This document shows, piece by piece, positions 1 through 9,434 of a stretch of DNA of 64,000 bases (positions within the stretch are counted from its first letter, which is position 1; the number at the start of each line of letters is the position of its first letter). The notes under the pieces were generated by a model. It was not told the DNA's origin. It worked only from the letters and a program-made list of their open reading frames with translations, and made no database searches. The stretch spans positions 115,568-179,567 of the forward strand of contig CALCOY010000027.1 in the NCBI GenBank assembly GCA_937897325.1, in the 5' to 3' direction. The DNA is from an uncultured Shimia sp. Lineage in GTDB: Bacteria; Pseudomonadota; Alphaproteobacteria; Rhodobacterales; Rhodobacteraceae. Made by a program: the position numbers and the translations under genes.

Positions 1-164
1 CAGGCAACGCGCTTGAACTTACGTAAACTCCGTTTCCAAAGCGAAACATATAGCTGACCAGCGACGCTGTCAGCGCCGGAAAGGTCGGAAATTGCCCGTA
101 TTTCCGGGCGATGCGCGCGCATATGCAAGGTACAGAATTGCCTGACCTGCCAATGGGGATGAGA

Positions 165-1841
165 ATGGCCTACAAAAGCGATATCGAGATTGCGCGCGAA
201 GCGCAGAAAAAGCCGATACAGGAGATCGGCACAAAGATCGGGATCCAAAGCAGCGATCTGCTGCCGTATGGCCATGACAAGGCGAAGGTCAGTCAAGACT
301 TCATTGACTCCGTCCAGGACCGCACGAATGGCAAACTGATCCTTGTTACCGCGATCAACCCCACGCCAGCGGGCGAGGGCAAGACGACGACCACAGTTGG
401 TCTCGGCGATGGTCTGAACCACATCGGCAAGAATGCAATGATCTGCATCCGGGAGGCCTCGCTTGGGCCAAATTTCGGGATGAAAGGCGGAGCCGCGGGC
501 GGTGGCTACGCGCAGGTTGTGCCGATGGAAGAGATGAACCTGCATTTCACGGGAGATTTTCACGCGATCACGTCGGCCCATTCGCTGCTGAGTGCGATGA
601 TCGACAACCATATCTACTGGGGTAACGAACAGGAAATCGACCTGCGCCGGGTCACATGGCGGCGGGTCGTCGACATGAACGATCGGGCTTTGCGTCAGAT
701 CACGGCATCTCTGGGCGGGGTCGCGAATGGCTTTCCCCGAGAGGCCGGCTTTGACATCACAGTGGCATCCGAGGTTATGGCGATCCTGTGTCTCGCAACT
801 GACCTGAAGGATCTGCAAAAGCGACTTGGCGACATGATCGTGGCCTATCGGCGCGACCGTTCGCCTGTCTTCTGTCGGGACATCAAAGCGGATGGCGCGA
901 TGACCGTCCTGCTGAAGGACGCGATGCAGCCCAACCTCGTGCAGACGCTGGAAAACAACCCAGCTTTCGTGCATGGCGGGCCTTTTGCGAATATTGCGCA
1001 TGGCTGCAACTCGGTCATCGCGACTTCGACCGCATTGAAACTTGCGGACTACGTGGTGACAGAGGCGGGCTTTGGCGCGGACCTGGGCGCCGAGAAGTTC
1101 ATGAACATCAAGTGCCGCAAAGCCGGTTTGGCGCCATCGGTCGTTGTGGTTGTGGCAACCGTACGGGCTATGAAGATGAACGGTGGCGTGGCAAAGGCCG
1201 ATTTGGGTGAAGAGAATGTCGACGCGGTCCTGCAAGGCTGCCCGAACCTTGGCCGCCACATCGAGAACGTGAAGTCGTTTGGTGTGCCTGTCGTAGTGGC
1301 CATCAACCACTTCGTGACCGACACCGACGCAGAGATCGACGCCGTCAAGGGTTTCGTCGCAGAACAGGGCGCAGAAGCCATTCTGAGCCGCCACTGGGAG
1401 CTTGGCAGTGAAGGATCTGCCTCGTTAGCAAAGAAGGTTGCTGAACTTGCTGACGCAGATACCGCGAACTTCGCGCCGATCTATCCCGATGACATGCCAC
1501 TGATGGAAAAGATCGAGACGATCGCAAAGCGGATCTACCGCGCGGACGAAGTTCTGGCCGATAAGAAGATCCGCGATCAGCTCAAGCTATGGGAGGATCA
1601 GGGCTACGGCAACCTTCCGGTTTGTATGGCAAAAACCCAGTATTCGTTCAGCACGGATCCGAATCTGCGGGGTGCACCAACGGGACATTCCGTCCCTGTC
1701 CGTGAGGTCCGGCTGAGCGCTGGGGCCGGATTCATCGTCGTGGTCTGCGGCGAGATCATGACAATGCCAGGTCTGCCGCGCGTGCCCTCGGCGGAGAACA
1801 TTCGCCTCAACGATGATGGGCAGATCGAAGGTCTGTTCTGA
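165..1841 (+). CDS. fhs: Formate-tetrahydrofolate ligase
   Basis: Makes 10-formyl-tetrahydrofolate from formate, THF and ATP in the cytoplasm, feeding purine synthesis and the reversible C1 pathway with FolD. The protein is 558 residues, the usual family length. The nucleotide loop [10 protein letters not shown] lies at residues 67-76 and is followed by the strongly conserved glycine-rich [11 protein letters not shown] segment. I chose the ATG at 165 ([10 protein letters not shown]), the normal family N-terminus, preceded by a GGGGATGAG ribosome-binding-like stretch; an in-frame ATG at 111 would add 18 unconserved residues. It is followed by the chorismate mutase-like gene and folD on the same strand, so a folate C1 operon is likely. 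Family assignment is secure. Confidence 0.97.
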   Translation: MAYKSDIEIAREAQKKPIQEIGTKIGIQSSDLLPYGHDKAKVSQDFIDSVQDRTNGKLILVTAINPTPAGEGKTTTTVGLGDGLNHIGKNAMICIREASLGPNFGMKGGAAGGGYAQVVPMEEMNLHFTGDFHAITSAHSLLSAMIDNHIYWGNEQEIDLRRVTWRRVVDMNDRALRQITASLGGVANGFPREAGFDITVASEVMAILCLATDLKDLQKRLGDMIVAYRRDRSPVFCRDIKADGAMTVLLKDAMQPNLVQTLENNPAFVHGGPFANIAHGCNSVIATSTALKLADYVVTEAGFGADLGAEKFMNIKCRKAGLAPSVVVVVATVRAMKMNGGVAKADLGEENVDAVLQGCPNLGRHIENVKSFGVPVVVAINHFVTDTDAEIDAVKGFVAEQGAEAILSRHWELGSEGSASLAKKVAELADADTANFAPIYPDDMPLMEKIETIAKRIYRADEVLADKKIRDQLKLWEDQGYGNLPVCMAKTQYSFSTDPNLRGAPTGHSVPVREVRLSAGAGFIVVVCGEIMTMPGLPRVPSAENIRLNDDGQIEGLF

Positions 1842-1901
1842 CGCATTCCAGTCGGGTTTTGAACACATAGATCGGGGGTGCACAGCATGAAGGAGAACCA
1901 C

Positions 1902-2210
1902 ATGCGCACCCCTGAAGAGTGCAAAACCATGGCTGAATTGCGGGTTGAGATTGATGCGTTGGACCGCCGTTTGATCGACCTTCTGGCGCAAAGGGTGCGC
2001 TACATCGATAGGGCAGCGGAGTTGAAGCTGGTCGAAGGCCTGCCCGCCAATATCCCCTCGCGGGTCGAGGACGTGGTGGCCCAGGTGCGACAGACAGCCG
2101 CAAGAGCCGGGTTCGATGCGGGCCTCGCCGAAAAAATGTGGCGCGCGATGATCGCCTGGTCAATTGCGCGCGAAGAAGAGAAATTGGGCTCGGGAAGCCC
2201 GCAGGCATAA
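1902..2210 (+). CDS. Chorismate mutase of the AroQ/PchB type
   Basis: All-helical AroQ-class domain of 102 residues. Family role: rearrangement of chorismate to prephenate, or in PchB removal of pyruvate from isochorismate. The N-terminus MRTPEEC, the ELK lysine, the IPSRVE segment and the MIAWSIA helix resemble PchB more than stand-alone chorismate mutases (from memory of the family, not aligned). The ATG at 1902 is preferred because AAGGAG lies at 1890-1895, six bases upstream; GTG 1878 and ATG 1887 are alternatives. It sits between fhs and folD with the folD ribosome site overlapping its stop. No isochorismate synthase or salicylate gene is nearby, so chorismate mutase is the safer call. 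Confidence 0.85.
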   Translation: MRTPEECKTMAELRVEIDALDRRLIDLLAQRVRYIDRAAELKLVEGLPANIPSRVEDVVAQVRQTAARAGFDAGLAEKMWRAMIAWSIAREEEKLGSGSPQA

Positions 2211-2223
2211 AGGAGTATGCCCC

Positions 2224-3117
2224 ATGTCCGCCACCCTCATCGACGGAAAGGCCTTTGCTGCGACGGTGCGCGGTCAGGTTGCGGATCACGTTGCGCGGTT
2301 GAAAGCGGATCATGACCTGACCCCGGGGCTTGCCGTGGTGTTGGTGGGGGAGGACCCGGCAAGCCAGGTTTATGTCCGTTCAAAGGGCAAGATGACCGTG
2401 GAGGTCGGCATGAAATCGGTCGAGCACCGTCTTGAGGCAGAGACGTCAGAGGCCGATCTTCTCGCGCTCATTCAATCGCTCAACGCCGATGAGACGATTC
2501 ACGGTATCCTTGTGCAGCTTCCCTTACCGGGTCATCTGAACGAGGATCTGTTGATCAATTCGATTGACCCGGCAAAAGACGTCGACGGCTTTCATATCTC
2601 GAATGTGGGCCTGTTGGGCACTGGACAGAAAAGCATGGTGCCCTGCACGCCCTTGGGCTGCCTGATGATGCTGCGGGATCACCACGGGTCCCTTTCGGGC
2701 ATGGATGCGGTTGTCTTGGGTCGGTCAAACATCGTCGGCAAGCCCATGGCTCAGCTCTTGTTGGGGGACAGTTGCACAGTGACAATTGCCCATTCGCGCA
2801 CGAAAGATCTGCCCAAGGTCGTGCGGCGCGCAGATATCGTTGTGGCTGCCGTTGGCCGTCCCCAAATGGTGCCGGGCGACTGGATCAAACCGGGAACGAC
2901 AGTGATTGATGTGGGCATCAACCGGATCGATGCGGGTGATGGCAAGACGCGGCTGGTCGGGGATTGCGACTTTGACACTTGTTCCACGGTGGCCGGGGCG
3001 ATCACGCCGGTGCCGGGCGGGGTGGGGCCGATGACCATTGCCTGCCTTCTTGCCAACACCCTGACGGCCTGCTGCCGGGCCAATGGACTGGCAGAGCCGG
3101 AAGGCCTGACGGCCTAG
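2224..3117 (+). CDS. folD: Bifunctional methylenetetrahydrofolate dehydrogenase / methenyltetrahydrofolate cyclohydrolase
   Basis: Interconverts 5,10-methylene-, methenyl- and 10-formyl-THF with NADP, the partner of Fhs upstream. The protein is 297 residues, standard length. Visible hallmarks are Y50 and K54 in the YVRSK segment, the QLPLP motif at 98-102, the Rossmann signature GRSNIVGKP near 167-174 and PGGVGPMT near the C-terminus. AGGAG at 2211-2215 lies eight bases before the ATG. It is the last gene of the fhs-mutase-folD group. Its TAG stop overlaps the TAG of the convergent pdeM gene in one CTAG. Confidence 0.97.
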   Translation: MSATLIDGKAFAATVRGQVADHVARLKADHDLTPGLAVVLVGEDPASQVYVRSKGKMTVEVGMKSVEHRLEAETSEADLLALIQSLNADETIHGILVQLPLPGHLNEDLLINSIDPAKDVDGFHISNVGLLGTGQKSMVPCTPLGCLMMLRDHHGSLSGMDAVVLGRSNIVGKPMAQLLLGDSCTVTIAHSRTKDLPKVVRRADIVVAAVGRPQMVPGDWIKPGTTVIDVGINRIDAGDGKTRLVGDCDFDTCSTVAGAITPVPGGVGPMTIACLLANTLTACCRANGLAEPEGLTA

Positions 3118-3776
3118 CGCGGCATCGGGATCCGGGTGGGGTGCGGGCCGGTCATAATCGCCTCGGCCCCTGCAGCCATGAGTGCGGCCAAAGGATTAGC
3201 ATCGCAGCGCAATCCCCCTGTATAGGTACCGTAGGCGGGCATCACGATCCGGGTTTCATCCAGAAGAAAGACGGGGCGGGAAATTGCGCGGGCTCGGGTT
3301 TGGAGCACTGCTTTGGGGTGATAGTGGCCCGAGATCTCACCTTTAGCACTCGTTTCGGCGATGTGGCGGAACATCAGACCGTCCAGCGCCAGTTCGGCAA
3401 GGTGGGTGCCGCCGAGATCGACGGGACCAGGATCATGATTGCCCTCGATCCAGATCCAGCGCCGTCCGGCTTGTAGCCGCGTGATCCATTGCCGCGCGTC
3501 TTCCTCAAGCGCCAAAGCGGCGGCCCTATCGTCAAAGCTGTCACCGAGGCAAACTACTGTTTTCGCTTGCGTTTTCTCAATATCTTGAGATAGCCGCGCG
3601 AGTGTATCTTGCGCTTCATAAGGCGGTAGCGAGGTGCCCCCGCGCCGGGCCATACGCTCTGATTTGCCCAGATGCAGATCCGAGACACACAAAAGCGCCT
3701 GATCTGGCCACCAAAGCGCGCCCGACCCCATGGCCTGAAGTTGTGCACCTGCAAAGTCGACTGGACATGAGTTCAT
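3114..3776 (-). CDS. pdeM: Ligase-associated DNA damage response endonuclease PdeM
   Basis: Calcineurin-like metallophosphoesterase of 220 residues. The metal-binding motifs are complete: DLH at 33-35, GDSFDD at 78-83, GNHD at 112-115 and GHYHP at 150-154. The tail ends in the TGPHPTRIP segment. PdeM proteins usually sit in clusters with a DEXH helicase, an ATP-dependent DNA ligase and a beta-lactamase-fold exonuclease; the helicase is 1 kb away here, but ligase and exonuclease are not in the window. The start is the ATG at 3776; the open frame runs further upstream without family-like sequence. The family call is good; the substrate in the cell is an inference. Confidence 0.9.
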   Translation of the reverse strand: MNSCPVDFAGAQLQAMGSGALWWPDQALLCVSDLHLGKSERMARRGGTSLPPYEAQDTLARLSQDIEKTQAKTVVCLGDSFDDRAAALALEEDARQWITRLQAGRRWIWIEGNHDPGPVDLGGTHLAELALDGLMFRHIAETSAKGEISGHYHPKAVLQTRARAISRPVFLLDETRIVMPAYGTYTGGLRCDANPLAALMAAGAEAIMTGPHPTRIPMPR

Positions 3777-4047
3777 GCTTTGTTCATCGCTGAAACTGTC
3801 ACTTTGCGCAACGGCAAAACAGATTTTTGGATCAGGCGTCGAGATGCGTGCGGTTAGCCCAGAAGAACAAGACCAATTGGCGGTCGGTATCACGTCGATA
3901 AAACAGCGGTGCCGATATCGGTGATTTTGGGGGCAATGAGGTGTGAGGTTCTGATTGGCAAAAACGCATGAACCCGGCTTCTGGCGCTGGCATTCGCGCG
4001 GTGAACAGGTCATGCAGGCGGCAAGTACGACGGCCGGAGGATGTGGC
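3777..4047. other. Divergent intergenic region pdeM / hydrolase
   Basis: 271 bases between two divergently read genes, so promoters for both should lie here. I see no convincing -35/-10 pair. The only symmetric element is the 10-base palindrome CCGATATCGG at 3912-3921. No gene-like small frame is apparent. Confidence 0.4.
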
Positions 4048-4788
4048 ATGTTCAAGTTCGAGACCCTGGGGAGCGAGCACGAGGATCTGGTGATCTTTTT
4101 GCATGCGGCGGGACTTTCCTCTTGGATCTGGAGCGATGTGATCGCCCGGCTTTCCGGGATGGGGGCCCTTCTGATCGATATGCCAGGGCACGGACAGAAT
4201 CGCGATACACGTTGGGTGTCTATTGACGAGACAGCGCGTCGGCTGAACGCGTTGGCGCGTGCTGAGCAGAACGGACGGCGGCTGCACATCGCCGGTCTGT
4301 CGATGGGATCATATGTGGGTCTGTCGATGCTGGCCGATGCACCCGGCCTTTATGACAGCGCGACGCTAAGCGGGTTTCATGCAGGTCGGATGCCGAAACG
4401 CGGATTCAATCATCTTGTGATCCGTTTGATGTCGCCCTTTCTGACGACGCGTTTCATGGCGCGTAAAACCGCGCAGATGTTGGCGGGTGGCGATGTCGAT
4501 CTGGACCGGTTCGTCGAAGAGGCGACACAGGCACGTTGGCAGGATGTAGCGAAATGCGCTCACGAGGCCATCGACTTTGAAGTCCCCACGGATCTGTCTG
4601 CGATAACGAGCCGGGTGATGATCGCGGCGGGCTCGAAAGAGCATTCAGCGATCCTGCAATCGCTTGATGTCTTCAAGGCAAGGTTGTCCCAATGTGACAC
4701 ATATGTCGCCGATGGCCTGGGGCATGGATGGCCGGGACAGGCTCCGGGCCAGTTTGCCGATCTGCTGCTGCGCCACGTCCGAGGCTAG
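4048..4788 (+). CDS. Alpha/beta-fold hydrolase
   Basis: A 246-residue cytoplasmic hydrolase with the nucleophile elbow GLSMG (Ser85), an oxyanion-type HAAG loop near residues 19-22 and a late GLGHGW histidine, which together complete a plausible triad. Overall layout resembles the 3-oxoadipate enol-lactonase/esterase branch, but the substrate cannot be told. The ATG at 4048 is supported by GGAGGA at 4036-4041; an earlier in-frame ATG at 3955 would add 31 unlikely residues. It reads opposite to its neighbours and separates pdeM from the helicase. Its TAG stop shares the CTAG at 4785-4788 with the helicase stop. Confidence 0.85.
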   Translation: MFKFETLGSEHEDLVIFLHAAGLSSWIWSDVIARLSGMGALLIDMPGHGQNRDTRWVSIDETARRLNALARAEQNGRRLHIAGLSMGSYVGLSMLADAPGLYDSATLSGFHAGRMPKRGFNHLVIRLMSPFLTTRFMARKTAQMLAGGDVDLDRFVEEATQARWQDVAKCAHEAIDFEVPTDLSAITSRVMIAAGSKEHSAILQSLDVFKARLSQCDTYVADGLGHGWPGQAPGQFADLLLRHVRG

Positions 4789-7226
4789 AACGGCACGCGC
4801 CACGTGCGCTTTGCCGGTTCGGGCGCAAGACCTGCTGTGGTCATGAGCCGCTCGGCCTCCTCGGCGAGCAGTTTTTCCTCGGCCAAGCCCTTGATCGGAA
4901 CGCGCCCCACTTCGAGCATCAGGGGCGCTGCCAGCGGGGTCACGCGGTCATGCTCGGTCAGGTCGATCCTGTTGCCTATACGTTCGCACATTTCTTCGAT
5001 CCGACCGAAATCCACAAGCCCACGCAAGGCTTCCTCGCGGGTGATGTCGAGCATCAGGTGGCCGGGATCATATTTGTGCAGCGTGTCGTAAAGGATATCG
5101 GAACTGAAGGTTGCTTGTCGGCCGGACTTGCGAGCGGACGGCGTGTTGCGCTCAATAAGTCCCGCGATCGTTGCGCTGGCTCGAAAAGTCCGTTTCATCA
5201 CCGCGTTACCTGCCAGCCAGTTTTCCAACCCATCCCGTAGGGCGTCGATCTCAAAAAGTGGGTGCGGGTCGGTGATTTTGTCGAGGCCCCAAATCAGAGT
5301 GGCATAATCTGTCGCTAGAAAGCCCAAGGGGTTGAGCCCGGTCTCTTCCATTCGTTTGGTAAGCAAGAGACCAAGTGTTTGCATCGCGTTCCTACCGGCA
5401 AATCCGTACACAGCCGTATGGACGCGGTTGTCGTGTGGGAAGCTTTCGATGAGCAAGCGGTCGGGCTCGGGCAGTCGCGAGACTTCGCGTTGCAGGCTTA
5501 GCCAGTCGGATGTGTGATCCGGCAGAGCCGGCCATTCCGCTTGTTGAAACATCTCCAGAATGCGTTCGGAAAGTTGTGTGGACGTCGCAAACTTGGTGCC
5601 GAGGAACGTCGCGATCTTGGGTTTTTTGTCAGAACGGCGCGTCACTTCGACCGTCATTTCGCGCAGGCCTTCGTAGCGGACGATCTGACCACCGATCAGG
5701 AAGGTGTCACCTGGGGTGAGGGATGCGGCGAAGCCTTCCTCGATCTCGCCGAGAGGTTTGCCCCCACGTGAATTCTTCATCCGAACCTTGAGCGTGTCGG
5801 TGTCCTGGATCGTGCCGAGGTTCATGCGGATGCGTTGGGCTCCACGCGGATCGCGCAATTGCCACAGGCCGTCGGCGCGGTGTTGCAGACGCTTCCATTG
5901 GTCATAGGCGCGCAGGGCATAGCCGCCGGTTGCGCAGAAATCGAGGCAGGCGTCAAACTCGGCCCGGGTGAGGGAGGCGTAGGCACCGACTGTGGTGATC
6001 TCCGCGTAAAGCGCGCTGGCATCAAACGGCCCTGAAGCCGCGGCGATCAGGATATGTTGGCAAAGGACATCACGCGGGCCACGGCCTTTCGAATCGCCGT
6101 CAAGCGCGCCCTCTTTGACAGCATCAAGGGCGGCGATACATTCCACGACCTCGAACCGATTGGCGGGAACGAGCAAGGCCTTGGAAGGCGCGTTATAGCG
6201 GTGGTTGGCTCGGCCGATCCGCTGAACCAGCCGTTTGACGTTTTTGGGCGCGCCGATCTGGACGACCAGATCCACATCGCCCCAGTCGATCCCGAGGTCG
6301 AGGCTGCCGGTGCAGACAATGGCCCGCAGATCCCCATTCACCATGGCCTGTTCGACCTTTTCGCGCTGCTGGCGATCAAGACTGCCATGGTGAATGCCGA
6401 TTGGCAGGCTGTCCTCATTGGCGAGCCATAGATTGTGAAAGAAAATCTCGGCCTGGGCGCGGGTGTTGTGGAAGATCAGCGTGGTTTTGTGCTGCCGGAT
6501 CTGATCGAGCACGGTGGGAATGCTGTACTTTGCGCCAGATCCGGCCCAGGGTGGTTTTTCATCTGTGACAAGCATCCGGATGTCCGGGGCCGGGCCGGGA
6601 TCGGCCATAAGGATCTCGCAAGGGTCGGGATGGCGGGCCAGTTGATGCGCGATAGCGGCCGGATCCTCGACCGTGGCCGAAAGCCCGACCCGCTTGATGT
6701 CGGGTTGCAGCGCTTGCAACCGGGACAGTGCCAGCATCAGTTGATCGCCGCGTTTGCTTTCTGCGAGCGCATGAATTTCATCGACGATCACACGTTTCAG
6801 CCCCGCAAAGATGCGCGGGGCGTCTTCGTATGAGGTCAAGAGCGCCAGGCTCTCCGGGGTGGTCAACAGGATATGTGGCGGATCGGCGCGTTGGCGGCGT
6901 TTCTGGGTGTAGCTTGTGTCGCCGGTCCGATCTTCGATCCGGATGGGCAAGCCCATTTCCCCGACCGGCGTGCGCAGGTTGCGTTTGATATCAGCGGCCA
7001 GGGCCTTGAGTGGCGAGATGTAAATTGTGTGCAGACCCTCGTGAGCTTCTTCGGCCAGATCAGCAAGGGTGGGTAGAAATCCGGCAAGGGTTTTCCCGCC
7101 CCCCGTGGGCGCGATCAGGAGGATTGCGGGGGCGTCAGACCGGTTCAGCATCTGCTGTTGGTGCGGATGGACCTGCCAGCCCCTGGCCGCGAACCATTTG
7201 TGAAAGATTTGGGGCAGTGTGCGCAT
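4785..7226 (-). CDS. Ligase-associated DNA damage response DEXH-box helicase (Lhr-like)
   Basis: Superfamily 2 helicase of 813 residues. Motifs in order: Walker A APTGGGKT at 39-46, TTPESLA near 122-128, DEIH at 149-152, SATV at 183-186, then a second RecA domain with the QRIGRANH motif VI and the long Lhr-type C-terminal region. Lhr-like helicases of this branch are found with PdeM, a ligase and an exonuclease and are thought to act in DNA repair. The ATG at 7226 begins the family-like LPQIFHKWF segment; a TTG at 7262 would add 12 residues. Neither has a strong ribosome site. The preceding dehydrogenase stop is at 7269, so it may be read with the genes upstream. Confidence 0.93.
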   Translation of the reverse strand: MRTLPQIFHKWFAARGWQVHPHQQQMLNRSDAPAILLIAPTGGGKTLAGFLPTLADLAEEAHEGLHTIYISPLKALAADIKRNLRTPVGEMGLPIRIEDRTGDTSYTQKRRQRADPPHILLTTPESLALLTSYEDAPRIFAGLKRVIVDEIHALAESKRGDQLMLALSRLQALQPDIKRVGLSATVEDPAAIAHQLARHPDPCEILMADPGPAPDIRMLVTDEKPPWAGSGAKYSIPTVLDQIRQHKTTLIFHNTRAQAEIFFHNLWLANEDSLPIGIHHGSLDRQQREKVEQAMVNGDLRAIVCTGSLDLGIDWGDVDLVVQIGAPKNVKRLVQRIGRANHRYNAPSKALLVPANRFEVVECIAALDAVKEGALDGDSKGRGPRDVLCQHILIAAASGPFDASALYAEITTVGAYASLTRAEFDACLDFCATGGYALRAYDQWKRLQHRADGLWQLRDPRGAQRIRMNLGTIQDTDTLKVRMKNSRGGKPLGEIEEGFAASLTPGDTFLIGGQIVRYEGLREMTVEVTRRSDKKPKIATFLGTKFATSTQLSERILEMFQQAEWPALPDHTSDWLSLQREVSRLPEPDRLLIESFPHDNRVHTAVYGFAGRNAMQTLGLLLTKRMEETGLNPLGFLATDYATLIWGLDKITDPHPLFEIDALRDGLENWLAGNAVMKRTFRASATIAGLIERNTPSARKSGRQATFSSDILYDTLHKYDPGHLMLDITREEALRGLVDFGRIEEMCERIGNRIDLTEHDRVTPLAAPLMLEVGRVPIKGLAEEKLLAEEAERLMTTAGLAPEPAKRTWRVPF

Positions 7227-7268
7227 GGCGCTATAGGTAAGCTGCGGGTCCGTCTGATCCAATAAAGG

Positions 7269-8051
7269 TTAGCGGGGCCGCAGCCTTTTGACGGCCGCTT
7301 TGATCGCTTCAGGCAAGGCTTTGTCGGCTCCTGAGGGTGCTGCATCCATTGCTGCGTCGATATCTTTGACGAGGATGCCTATGGAATTGCCCGAGGAATG
7401 GCCGTCGCGGGCAAATTCGATGTTGCGATAACCGGAGGCGAACCAGTTCTGGCCGGACGACGTGTTGATCAGTTCCAGCAGGCCGTCTTCGTCAATGCCT
7501 GTCTGGTCGGCCCAATCGAGAACAAGCCGGGTCATAGCAGTGTTCGTGGCGGCCAGAAGGTTGTTCAGAACCTTGGCCTGCATGCCCGCACCGAAGGGAC
7601 CTACCCGATGAAAGTGCTTGCCCATTGCCTTGAACAGGGGTTGAGCGGCGTTGAGGTCCGCCTCTTCCCCGCCCAGCATGAAGCTGAGCGAGGCTGTCTC
7701 GGCAGCGACTTGCGCACCCGACATGGGTGCGTCGATCAACACAATATGTTCGGGCACACGGTTGATAAGCTTGCGCACGTAGCGGGGTGACAGGGTCGAA
7801 CTGATGATGATCCGGCGCAGGTTGGGGGCCGTCACGAAGTTCTGCTTGCCGAAAAGGACGCTTTCTGTCTGGTCCTCGTCGCGCACGACGCTGATTAGTG
7901 TATCGATCCCGATCGCGAACATCGCTGGATCTGTGGTGATCCAGCCGCCGGATTTCGGTACGATGTCGAAACCTTGCGCCTCAAAGCCCGCGCCCCGCAA
8001 AGCGGCGAGCATCGGGCCACCCATACGACCACAGCCGGCGATACCGATCAT
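7269..8051 (-). CDS. NAD(P)-dependent oxidoreductase, 3-hydroxyisobutyrate dehydrogenase family
   Basis: A 260-residue beta-hydroxyacid dehydrogenase. The Rossmann motif GCGRMG is at residues 6-11, the substrate motif DAPMSGAQVAA follows at mid-protein, and the catalytic lysine lies in the AKVLNN motif. Members reduce or oxidise short 3-hydroxy acids; the actual substrate is not visible. The start ATG overlaps the stop of the AAA ATPase gene by four bases (ATGA), so the two are probably translated together although no functional link to the pilus genes is obvious. Confidence 0.88.
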   Translation of the reverse strand: MIGIAGCGRMGGPMLAALRGAGFEAQGFDIVPKSGGWITTDPAMFAIGIDTLISVVRDEDQTESVLFGKQNFVTAPNLRRIIISSTLSPRYVRKLINRVPEHIVLIDAPMSGAQVAAETASLSFMLGGEEADLNAAQPLFKAMGKHFHRVGPFGAGMQAKVLNNLLAATNTAMTRLVLDWADQTGIDEDGLLELINTSSGQNWFASGYRNIEFARDGHSSGNSIGILVKDIDAAMDAAPSGADKALPEAIKAAVKRLRPR

Positions 8052-9358
8052 TTGATGATATGTTCGTCCTTGACGAACATATTGGCCCAGGCCCGGTCGA
8101 TCAGGTCCGGGGTCATCTGGTAGGCGATACCTTCAAATTCGCAAATCGCTATCATCTGATCGATCAGGAAGACTGGCTGGTAGTTCGAGTAAATGCTGTC
8201 GATCGTGGGATACTTAACCTTGAGCAGATGCACCAGCGCCTTTTCGTCAAGCGGCATGCCCTTCTTCTTGGCGACCATCGCGAAGATTTTCAGGAAGTTT
8301 TCCTGATCCGGCCCGTCGATTTTGATCTTGAAGAAGATCCGGCGCAAGGCGGCCTGGTCGAAGATCTCGTTCGGATGGAAGTTGGTCGAAAAGATGACGA
8401 GCGTGTCAAAGGGCACCTCGAACTTTTCGCCGGATTGCAGGGCAAGGATGTCTTTGCTTTCCTCCAGTGGCACGATCCAACGGTTGACGAGCGCCTGCGG
8501 CGGTTCGGCCTGGCGGCCAAGGTCGTCGACGATGAAGATGCCGCCCGTTGACTTCAGCTGCAGCGGGGCCTGGTAGGTCCGCGCGGTGGGATTGTATACC
8601 AGATCAAGCATTGAAAGGCTAAGTTCACCACCCGTCACAACGGTTGGACGTTCGCAGCGGACATAGCGTGTATCGAAACGCCCAGAGGTACGGCGCAATG
8701 AGGTCGGGTCGTCCTCTTCCTCTTCTACCGCATTGTGCACGATCGGATCATAGACAGTGATGACCTGTCCCGAATATTCAATGGCGCGGGGTACGTAGAC
8801 CTTGTCGCCAAGCGCATCACGAATGCCATTCGAGATTGAGGATTTACCGTTGCCAGGAGGGCCATACATCAGAATGGACCGGCCAGCAGAAACGGCAGGC
8901 CCCAAGTGATCCAGCAGGCTGTCGGGCAGAACAAGGTGCCCCATCGCCCCGGTCAGTTGGTCGCGTGTGACCTGAATGTTGCGGATCGACTGCCGCTTGA
9001 CCTGTTCGCGATAGACATCCAGCGGAACCGGCATCGCGCCAAAATATTCGGATTGAGACAAGGCGTCGTGTGCGCGGGATTTGCCCGCATCGGTGAGCTG
9101 ATAGCCCATTTCGTTGCCGTTATTGGCGTTCAGCGTCCCTGTCGCCTCGACCAGTTTTTGGTCCCGACACATGTCGACGAGTTCCTGTACCACGGGGATT
9201 GGCAGACACATGGCCTTTGACAGTTCCGACACCATTTCAAGGTTCTTACGGAACATGGTTTTCAGCGTGATGTCTCGCATCATCACGATGGGAAGGCGCA
9301 TTTCTTCCAGCCGCTTGGGTGCTGGAGGTGCCATCACGTTGGTGGTCTGCATATTCAT
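8048..9358 (-). CDS. AAA-family ATPase with N-terminal winged-helix-like region
   Basis: A 436-residue ATPase. Residues about 25-100 look like a winged-helix domain, ending in GYQLTDAGK. The AAA core then shows Walker A GPPGNGKS at 166-173, Walker B GIFIVDD at 273-279, sensor-1 FSTN at 323-326 and a paired arginine at 339-340. A run of acidic residues (EEEEDD) sits near 212-217. It follows the prepilin peptidase gene on the same strand and is a familiar tail gene of Tad loci in this order as far as I recall; its job there is unproven. The start ATG 9358 is weakly supported; an ATG two codons in is equally possible. Confidence 0.8.
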   Translation of the reverse strand: MNMQTTNVMAPPAPKRLEEMRLPIVMMRDITLKTMFRKNLEMVSELSKAMCLPIPVVQELVDMCRDQKLVEATGTLNANNGNEMGYQLTDAGKSRAHDALSQSEYFGAMPVPLDVYREQVKRQSIRNIQVTRDQLTGAMGHLVLPDSLLDHLGPAVSAGRSILMYGPPGNGKSSISNGIRDALGDKVYVPRAIEYSGQVITVYDPIVHNAVEEEEDDPTSLRRTSGRFDTRYVRCERPTVVTGGELSLSMLDLVYNPTARTYQAPLQLKSTGGIFIVDDLGRQAEPPQALVNRWIVPLEESKDILALQSGEKFEVPFDTLVIFSTNFHPNEIFDQAALRRIFFKIKIDGPDQENFLKIFAMVAKKKGMPLDEKALVHLLKVKYPTIDSIYSNYQPVFLIDQMIAICEFEGIAYQMTPDLIDRAWANMFVKDEHIIK

Positions 9359-9420
9359 CTTTGAACGCCCCGAATGCTCAAGTCGACACTCTGCCTAAAA
9401 GCTTATTAGGACATAAATAT

Positions 9421-9434
9421 GGCGCTTATGCGCC
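9421..9434 (-). other. Small hairpin at the cpaA stop
   Basis: Five-base-pair stem GGCGC/GCGCC with a four-base loop that contains the cpaA stop codon, followed on the minus strand by an A/U-rich stretch. It could be a weak terminator between the Tad machinery and the AAA ATPase gene, but the U-tract is interrupted. Confidence 0.35.

Noticed and set aside
19..26. Palindrome TTACGTAA upstream of fhs as a regulator site
   Set aside because: Only eight bases, no second copy seen, flanks not symmetric; too short to call an operator.
9394..9410. AT-rich dyad CCTAA / TTAGG before the AAA ATPase gene as an operator
   Set aside because: Five-base arms only, and the centre is not symmetric; cannot be told from chance.
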